This document shows, in pieces, positions 58,741 to 64,000 of a DNA stretch of 64,000 bases; the first letter of the stretch is position 1, and each line of letters starts with the position of its first letter. Under the pieces are notes generated by a model. That model made no database searches, was not told where the DNA came from, and saw nothing but the letters and a program-made list of their open reading frames with translations. Source of the DNA: Staphylococcus sp. ACRSN (lineage in GTDB: Bacteria > Bacillota > Bacilli > Staphylococcales > Staphylococcaceae); the NCBI RefSeq assembly GCF_022346615.1, contig NZ_JAKRNS010000003.1, forward strand, positions 1 to 64,000, written 5' to 3'. A program made the translations under genes and the position numbers.

Positions 58741-58839
58741 TCTATTTGTTATTTGAATGAGATTAGTATGACAAACAAATGAATATAAATATAATTCAAT
58801 TTTACTACTTGAAATAAAGTAGTATTTAAAATATTATTA
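58741..58839. other. Spacer between the MFS gene and the T-box leader
   Basis: About 100 AT-rich bases that must hold the leuS promoter; no convincing -35/-10 pair was fixed. Confidence 0.3.
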
Positions 58840-59057
58840 GTAATGTATAGGAGTAGTAACTTAAATGCTTTTCAACAGAGAGCTAGGGGATGGTGGGACC
58901 TAGTGTGAAGTATCAAGTGAACTTACCAGAACTTAAAGTGAATTGATAACATCTCAAACTATTAATTGAAATGAGTGCACAATTATTGTGAAACAGGGTG
59001 GTACCGCGGCACAGTCGTCCCTTATAATTTAATAATAGTTCGGGATGTTTTTTTATT
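58840..59057 (+). promoter_or_regulatory. T-box leader of leuS (tRNA-Leu sensing)
   Basis: The T-box core AGGGTGGTACCGCG lies at 58995-59008. Upstream is a stem I region with AGTGAA-CTT-ACC, the CTT at 58922-58924 being the probable Leu specifier. The terminator CGTCCC / GGGATG (59016-59021 with 59042-59047) is followed by eight T. Uncharged tRNA-Leu should permit read-through into leuS. Confidence 0.93.
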
Positions 59058-59074
59058 GAACAGGAGGAAATGTA

Positions 59075-61489
59075 GTGAATTACAATCATAATAAAATCGA
59101 AAAAAAATGGCAGGATTTTTGGGAAGCGCACAAGACATTTAAAGCAAGTGATAATCTTGGCCAGAAAAAATTCTATGCTTTAGATATGTTCCCATATCCT
59201 TCAGGTGCTGGGTTGCATGTTGGACATCCAGAAGGTTACACTGCTACAGATATTATTTCACGTTATAAACGTATGCAAGGTTATAATGTATTACATCCAA
59301 TGGGGTGGGATGCTTTTGGTTTACCAGCTGAACAATATGCTTTAGACACTGGTAATGACCCACGTGAATTTACAAAACAAAATATTGAAACATTTAAACG
59401 TCAAATTAAAGAACTTGGTTTTAGTTATGATTGGGATAGAGAAGTAAATACCACTGATCCACAATATTATAAATGGACACAATGGATTTTTATTCAATTA
59501 TATAACAAAGGTTTAGCCTATGTAGATGAAGTAGCTGTAAACTGGTGCCCAGCTTTGGGAACAGTACTTTCGAACGAAGAAGTTGTTGATGGTGTTTCAG
59601 AGCGTGGAGGACACCCAGTATATAGAAGACCTATGAAACAATGGGTTTTGAAAATTACAGAATATGCTGATCGATTACTAGAGGATTTAGATGATTTAGA
59701 TTGGCCAGAATCATTAAAAGATATGCAACGAAACTGGATTGGTAGATCAGAAGGTGCAAGTGTTTATTTTGATGTGGAAAATACTGACTCTAAAATTGAA
59801 GTGTTTACTACGCGTCCTGATACGGTATATGGTACAACGTTTTTAGTGTTGAGTCCTGAACATGAATTAGTAAATGAAATTACTACAGATGATAAAAAAG
59901 AAGCGATTAAACAATATCAAGATGAAGCGGCAAAAAAATCTGATTTGGAACGTACTGGTTTATCTAAGGAAAAATCTGGCGTTTTTACAGGAGCATATGC
60001 AATCAATCCATTATCTGGTGAAAAAACAGAAATCTGGATAGCTGATTATGTATTGTCTACATATGGAACAGGTGCAGTGATGGCAGTTCCAAGTGGTGAT
60101 CAACGTGATTACGAGTTTGCCAAAGCATTTGACTTACCTATTGTAGAAGTTATCGAAGGCGGAGATTTAACAAAAGCAGCTTATACTGGTGATGGCCCTC
60201 ATGTTAATTCTGGTGAGTTAAATGGACTTTATAATGAAGAAGCTATTACAAAAGCAATTGAATTACTAGAAGAAAATAATGTTGGTTCTAAAAAAGTGAA
60301 CTATAAATTAAGAGATTGGCTATTTAGTCGACAAAGATATTGGGGAGAACCAATTCCAGTGATTCATTGGGAAGATGGCTCGATGACAACTGTTCCAGAA
60401 GACGAATTGCCATTGTTACTTCCTGAAACTGATGAAATCAAACCTTCGGGTACAGGAGAATCTCCATTAGCAAACATTGCAGATTTCGTTAATGTTGTAG
60501 ATGAAGCAACAGGAATGAAAGGCAGACGTGAAACAAATACAATGCCACAATGGGCCGGTAGTTGTTGGTATTATTTAAGATATATTGATCCTGATAATGA
60601 GCAAATGTTAGCAGATCCAGAAAAACTAAAACATTGGTTACCAGTAGATTTATATATCGGTGGAGTTGAGCATGCAGTATTACATTTATTATATGCTAGA
60701 TTTTGGCATAAAGTATTATTTGATTTAGGTGTAGTACCAACCAAAGAACCTTTCCAAAAGTTATTTAACCAAGGTATGATTTTAGGTGAAGGTAATGAAA
60801 AAATGAGTAAATCTAAAGGTAATGTAATCAATCCGGATGATATTGTTAGTTCTCACGGTGCGGATACATTGCGTTTGTATGAAATGTTTATGGGACCACT
60901 AGATGCTGCAATTGCATGGAGTGAAAATGGTTTAGATGGTTCTAGAAGATTCTTAGATCGTATCTGGAGATTATTAGTAACTGAAGAAGATACATTGTCA
61001 CAAAAAGTGGTGTCTCAAAATGATAAAGCTCTAGATAAATCTTATCACCAGACGGTTAAAAAAGTTACCGAAGACTTTAATACTTTGAATTTTAATACAG
61101 CAATAAGTCAATTAATGGTATTTATCAATGATTGTTATAAAGCAGAAGAAATTTACAAACCATATATTGAAGGTTTTATTAAGATGTTAGCGCCAATCGC
61201 ACCACATATTTCAGAAGAACTTTGGGCGAAATTAGGGCACGAAGAAACAATCACATACCAACCATGGCCATCATATGATGAGTCAATGTTAGTTGATGAT
61301 GAAGTAGAAATTGTCATTCAAGTAAATGGTAAAGTGCGTGCAAAACTTAAAATTGCAAAAGAGGCAACTAAAGAAGAAATGGAGCAAATTGCTTTAGAAA
61401 ATGATGTTGTTAAAGCTGATATTGAAGGTAAAGATATTAAAAAAGTAATTGCTGTTCCACAAAAATTAGTTAATATTGTAGCGAAATAA
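59075..61489 (+). CDS. leuS: Leucyl-tRNA synthetase
   Basis: An 804-aa class Ia synthetase. The HIGH motif appears as [15 protein letters not shown] (41-55) and the KMSKS motif as [10 protein letters not shown] (about 575-584). An editing (CP1) domain lies between them, with [12 protein letters not shown] and [17 protein letters not shown]. The start is GTG with AGGAGG 7 bases upstream, directly after the T-box terminator. Confidence 0.97.
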   Translation: MNYNHNKIEKKWQDFWEAHKTFKASDNLGQKKFYALDMFPYPSGAGLHVGHPEGYTATDIISRYKRMQGYNVLHPMGWDAFGLPAEQYALDTGNDPREFTKQNIETFKRQIKELGFSYDWDREVNTTDPQYYKWTQWIFIQLYNKGLAYVDEVAVNWCPALGTVLSNEEVVDGVSERGGHPVYRRPMKQWVLKITEYADRLLEDLDDLDWPESLKDMQRNWIGRSEGASVYFDVENTDSKIEVFTTRPDTVYGTTFLVLSPEHELVNEITTDDKKEAIKQYQDEAAKKSDLERTGLSKEKSGVFTGAYAINPLSGEKTEIWIADYVLSTYGTGAVMAVPSGDQRDYEFAKAFDLPIVEVIEGGDLTKAAYTGDGPHVNSGELNGLYNEEAITKAIELLEENNVGSKKVNYKLRDWLFSRQRYWGEPIPVIHWEDGSMTTVPEDELPLLLPETDEIKPSGTGESPLANIADFVNVVDEATGMKGRRETNTMPQWAGSCWYYLRYIDPDNEQMLADPEKLKHWLPVDLYIGGVEHAVLHLLYARFWHKVLFDLGVVPTKEPFQKLFNQGMILGEGNEKMSKSKGNVINPDDIVSSHGADTLRLYEMFMGPLDAAIAWSENGLDGSRRFLDRIWRLLVTEEDTLSQKVVSQNDKALDKSYHQTVKKVTEDFNTLNFNTAISQLMVFINDCYKAEEIYKPYIEGFIKMLAPIAPHISEELWAKLGHEETITYQPWPSYDESMLVDDEVEIVIQVNGKVRAKLKIAKEATKEEMEQIALENDVVKADIEGKDIKKVIAVPQKLVNIVAK

Positions 61490-61506
61490 TTTAAGGAGGA
61501 ATATTA

Positions 61507-61818
61507 ATGGATTCTATTTCAGTAGATGAATTAAAAGATAAGGTATTAAGTTCAGAGCCTGTTAAAATTATCGACGTACGTACAGACGAAGAAACGGCTA
61601 TGGGAATTATTCCAGGTGCAGAAACTATTCCAATGAACGATATTCCCGATAACATTAAGCATTTTAATAATGATGAAACGTACTATATTATTTGTAAAGT
61701 TGGCGGCCGTAGTGCGCAAGTTGTTCATTATTTAGAACAACAAGGTGTTAATGCAATCAATGTTGAAGGCGGCATGGATGCTTGGGGCAACGAAGGTCTT
61801 GAAATCAATAGTATTTAA
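61507..61818 (+). CDS. Rhodanese-like domain protein
   Basis: A 103-aa single-domain rhodanese. The active-site loop is C63-KVGG-R68 (IICKVGGRSAQV), with IIDVRTDEE as the domain start. It could carry persulfide sulfur. AAGGAGG precedes the ATG, 17 bases after leuS, so it is co-transcribed and falls under T-box control. Confidence 0.88.
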   Translation: MDSISVDELKDKVLSSEPVKIIDVRTDEETAMGIIPGAETIPMNDIPDNIKHFNNDETYYIICKVGGRSAQVVHYLEQQGVNAINVEGGMDAWGNEGLEINSI

Positions 61819-61847
61819 AATGATAATTTGTTAAACATACAATAAAT

Positions 61848-61897
61848 AAGCCCATTAATATATCTGAAGTTGATCAGGAATATTAATGGGCTTTTCT
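61848..61897. terminator. Bidirectional terminator
   Basis: A 14-bp stem AAGCCCATTAATAT / ATATTAATGGGCTT with T run, between the convergent rhodanese and flavoprotein genes. Confidence 0.88.
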
Positions 61898-61964
61898 ATA
61901 TATTTATATAGTTTGAAATTTGTAGTTATTAATAAATACAAATCACATCAGAAATAGAGTAGTA

Positions 61965-63230
61965 TTATATTTCTGATGTAAATGATTGAGCGCTTAACCC
62001 GGCAACATGACCAGTGACAAGTGCGCTCGTAATATTGTATCCTCCTGTATAACCATGTATATCGAGAACTTCCCCGCATAGGAATAATCCAGGAATGATT
62101 TTTGACATCATTGATTTAGGATGAATTTCTTTCAAGCTGACGCCACCTCCTGTAACGAATGCTTTATCAATAGGTAAAGTGCCATTTACTTTAAATGTAA
62201 ATGCTTTAAATAAAGTGACTAAACGATTAATTTGAGCATTTGAAATATGGTGAGATGTTAAATTTTCATCTATTTCAGCTTGATCTATTAAAAACTGTAA
62301 ATATCTTTCTTCAATTAGACCATGTAAGCTATTTTTGACATATTTATCTGGTGCTGCTTTAAGCATATCTCTAATAGTTTTTTCCAAATCAGCAACAGAA
62401 AGATTTGGAAAGGCATCAATTTGCATTTCGATTTCTTGTTTTTTTTGATTTTTTTGTTCTTTATATACAAATTGACTGCATCTTAATGCTGCAGGACCAC
62501 TAATGCCAAAATGAGTGAAAAGCATATCCATTTGATGCGTTATACGTTTTTTTTGATTTTTCTTTAATACAGATAAGCCTACATCCTTTAAACTTAAACC
62601 TTTTAAGCGTTTGTCTTTAATAAAAGGTTCAGCTGATTTAATTGGGACCTCTGTGGGGAATAATTCTGTAATTGAATGTCCTAATGTCTTTGCAAATTTA
62701 TATCCATCTCCAGTCGAACCAGTTTGCGGTACACTTGTACCTCCTGTTGCAATAATAAGTGTTTTAGATTCAAAAATTGTTTGATTATTTAGTGTGACGG
62801 TAAATGTATTTTGATTAGTATAGTTAACACTTTCTACAATTGATTCTTCTTTAACTTCAACATGATTCTCTTTTAATGTAGTGATAAGTGTATTAACAAC
62901 ATCTTGTGCCTTATTTGAGACTGGGAACATTCTGCCGTGATCTTCTTCCTTTAATTTTACTCCGCGTGATTCAAAGAAGTTTATAATAGATTCATTATCA
63001 AATATTGAAAAGGGGCTATAGAGAAACTTCCCATTACCAGGTATGTTTTTTATAATCTCTTCATACGGTAGACGATTTGTTACATTACAACGGCCGCCTC
63101 CTGAAATTTTTAACTTTCTTCCTAATCCTTTTTTCTTTTCAAGCAATAGGACACTATCATCATGGGCGCTTGAAGCTGCGGCAGCCATAAGACCACTGGG
63201 GCCTCCACCAATTATAATTGTTTGATACAT
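61965..63230 (-). CDS. HI0933-type NAD(P)/FAD-dependent oxidoreductase (YtfP-like)
   Basis: A 421-aa flavoprotein of the BaiN/HI0933/YtfP family. The FAD fold is IIIGGGPSGLMAAAAS, then LGRKLKISGGGRCNVTNR, a family hallmark, and the C-terminal FAD site GLFLCGEVLDIHGYTGGYNI. The physiological substrate is not established; one member (BaiN) acts on bile acids. AAAGGGAGG precedes the ATG. Confidence 0.88.
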   Translation of the reverse strand: MYQTIIIGGGPSGLMAAAASSAHDDSVLLLEKKKGLGRKLKISGGGRCNVTNRLPYEEIIKNIPGNGKFLYSPFSIFDNESIINFFESRGVKLKEEDHGRMFPVSNKAQDVVNTLITTLKENHVEVKEESIVESVNYTNQNTFTVTLNNQTIFESKTLIIATGGTSVPQTGSTGDGYKFAKTLGHSITELFPTEVPIKSAEPFIKDKRLKGLSLKDVGLSVLKKNQKKRITHQMDMLFTHFGISGPAALRCSQFVYKEQKNQKKQEIEMQIDAFPNLSVADLEKTIRDMLKAAPDKYVKNSLHGLIEERYLQFLIDQAEIDENLTSHHISNAQINRLVTLFKAFTFKVNGTLPIDKAFVTGGGVSLKEIHPKSMMSKIIPGLFLCGEVLDIHGYTGGYNITSALVTGHVAGLSAQSFTSEI

Positions 63231-63556
63231 TTTATTGCCTCCCTTTACAATATAGTGTTATTTTATATGAAGAAATACTGTTTTGTGATTGACACTTTTA
63301 ATTGTACTTTACTATACGATTTACAACACCATAATATTTTAAATGATAGTATACAAAAGGGCAAAGACAAATAGTTAGAATGATAAATTTTAATTAGACG
63401 AACTTTTTAGGTAATTACATATAAAATGAAATGATTTATTTGAATTTTCAAATGTTATTTATGAGGTTTGTATACATTTACTTTTGAAAAAAAGTTGTTA
63501 AAACGTTATGATAAAGTTTACGAGTGTAAAAATTAAATTGAGATAGGAAGATCTGA
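63231..63556. other. Divergent intergenic region before murJ
   Basis: About 325 AT-rich bases between two divergent genes; both promoters must lie here but none was assigned with confidence. No small gene is supported. Confidence 0.35.
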
Positions 63557-64000
63557 ATGAGTGAAAGTAAAGAATTAGTACGGGGGACCTTCTTGATTAC
63601 GTTAAGTATTTTGATAACAAAAATACTAGGCGTAGTTTATATAATCCCGTTTTACGCAATTATCGGTGGCGAAGAAAAATTAGCGCCTTTTAACTATGCG
63701 TATACCCCTTATAACATCGCGATCGCAGTTGCGACAGCGGGTGTTCCTTTAGCAGCTTCAAAATATGTCGCCAAATATAACGCTTTAGGTGCATATAAAG
63801 TCAGTCAGAAATTATATAAATCTAGTTTTATTGTTATGTCTATTACTGGTTTTATTGGCTTTTTATTACTATACTTTTTAGCACCAAGTATTGCTACAAT
63901 CACTTTAGCAAATGATTCTGGTGGTAAAGGTAGTTGGTCAGTAGCTGATATAACTTGGATTATTAGAATTATTAGTATGGTTGTAATATTTATTCCATTG
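63557..64000 (+). CDS. murJ: Lipid II flippase MurJ (YtgP), 5' part
   Basis: The first 148 codons of an MVF/MATE-like polysaccharide flippase, open to the window end. The sequence begins MSESKELVRGTFLITLSIL, then GVVYIIPFYAIIGGEEKLAP and AVATAGVPLAASKYVAKYNA, matching the YtgP/SpoVB group. In S. aureus the gene near leuS (SAV1754) is the essential lipid II flippase. GGAAG stands 7 bases before the ATG. The remaining ~400 residues lie outside the window. Confidence 0.85.
   Translation, partial: MSESKELVRGTFLITLSILITKILGVVYIIPFYAIIGGEEKLAPFNYAYTPYNIAIAVATAGVPLAASKYVAKYNALGAYKVSQKLYKSSFIVMSITGFIGFLLLYFLAPSIATITLANDSGGKGSWSVADITWIIRIISMVVIFIPL

Overview
The window is low-GC Firmicute chromosome, and gene content and order identify it as Staphylococcus. 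Markers are a SigS-type sigma factor next to a SagB-type glucosaminidase, the Rot regulator, TRAP beside hemEHY, and prsA-hit-ecsAB. Many proteins (Rot, SigS, TRAP, MenE) are clearly diverged from S. aureus as I remember those proteins, so a coagulase-negative species is most likely. I cannot name the species from sequence alone. Almost everything is core chromosome. I see no prophage, CRISPR array, intact insertion sequence or resistance gene.

Layout. 0.5-3.1 kb: a large teichoic-acid-type glycerophosphotransferase. 3.6-7.2 kb: purU, a small HTH regulator, and yheB/yheA-like genes. 7.6-12.7 kb: the yhaO-yhaN-yhaM nuclease operon. 13-15 kb: a divergent azoreductase/WYL-regulator pair. 15-20.2 kb: prsA, a DUF3267 protein, a YtxH protein, hit and, divergently, ecsAB. 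20.3-24.5 kb: traP and the hemEHY coproporphyrin-dependent heme operon, then a hydrolase-like gene that appears to lack its catalytic serine. 25.6-26.4 kb: eight tRNA genes (fMet, Asp, Phe, His, Gly, Asn, Glu, Ser). 26.8-29.5 kb: a small variable interval (YitT, GNAT, two small membrane proteins, a YeaQ-type protein), in the place where S. aureus carries the nuSa-beta island. 29.9-33.8 kb: menE-menC, yidD, ytkD and a hydrolase. 34-37.2 kb: divergent pckA (with a cre site) and metK (with a SAM riboswitch).

37.3-42.2 kb: a NERD-like protein, an aldo/keto reductase, a crcB pair, transaldolase and small membrane proteins. 42.2-44.6 kb: a sigS locus whose downstream partner resembles ComK in its C-terminal half, divergent from a 73-aa gene and sagB. 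44.6-45.3 kb: an IS1182-type transposase remnant and an unannotated 25-codon reading frame. 45.3-47.9 kb: an osmoprotectant-binding lipoprotein and a divergent FAD/NAD(P) protein. 48.1-51.8 kb: an FMN riboswitch and ribD-ribE-ribBA-ribH. 52-55.8 kb: putA, a second serine-less alpha/beta hydrolase, an L-lactate dehydrogenase whose promoter is bracketed by two Rex-like operators, and rot. 56-58.7 kb: the tRNA-modification pair mnmM-mnmL (ytqB-ytqA) and an MFS transporter. 58.8-61.8 kb: a leucine T-box, leuS and a rhodanese. 62-64 kb: an HI0933-type flavoprotein and the start of murJ, cut by the window end.

Regulation can be read in several places: SAM and FMN riboswitches, a T-box, CcpA (cre) and Rex sites, and many intrinsic terminators, often bidirectional between convergent genes. 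The best leads are the SigS/ComK-like pair, the 25-codon frame, the Rex-bracketed ldh beside rot, two hydrolases with Gly in place of the nucleophile Ser, and a dispersed family of near-identical terminator hairpins.
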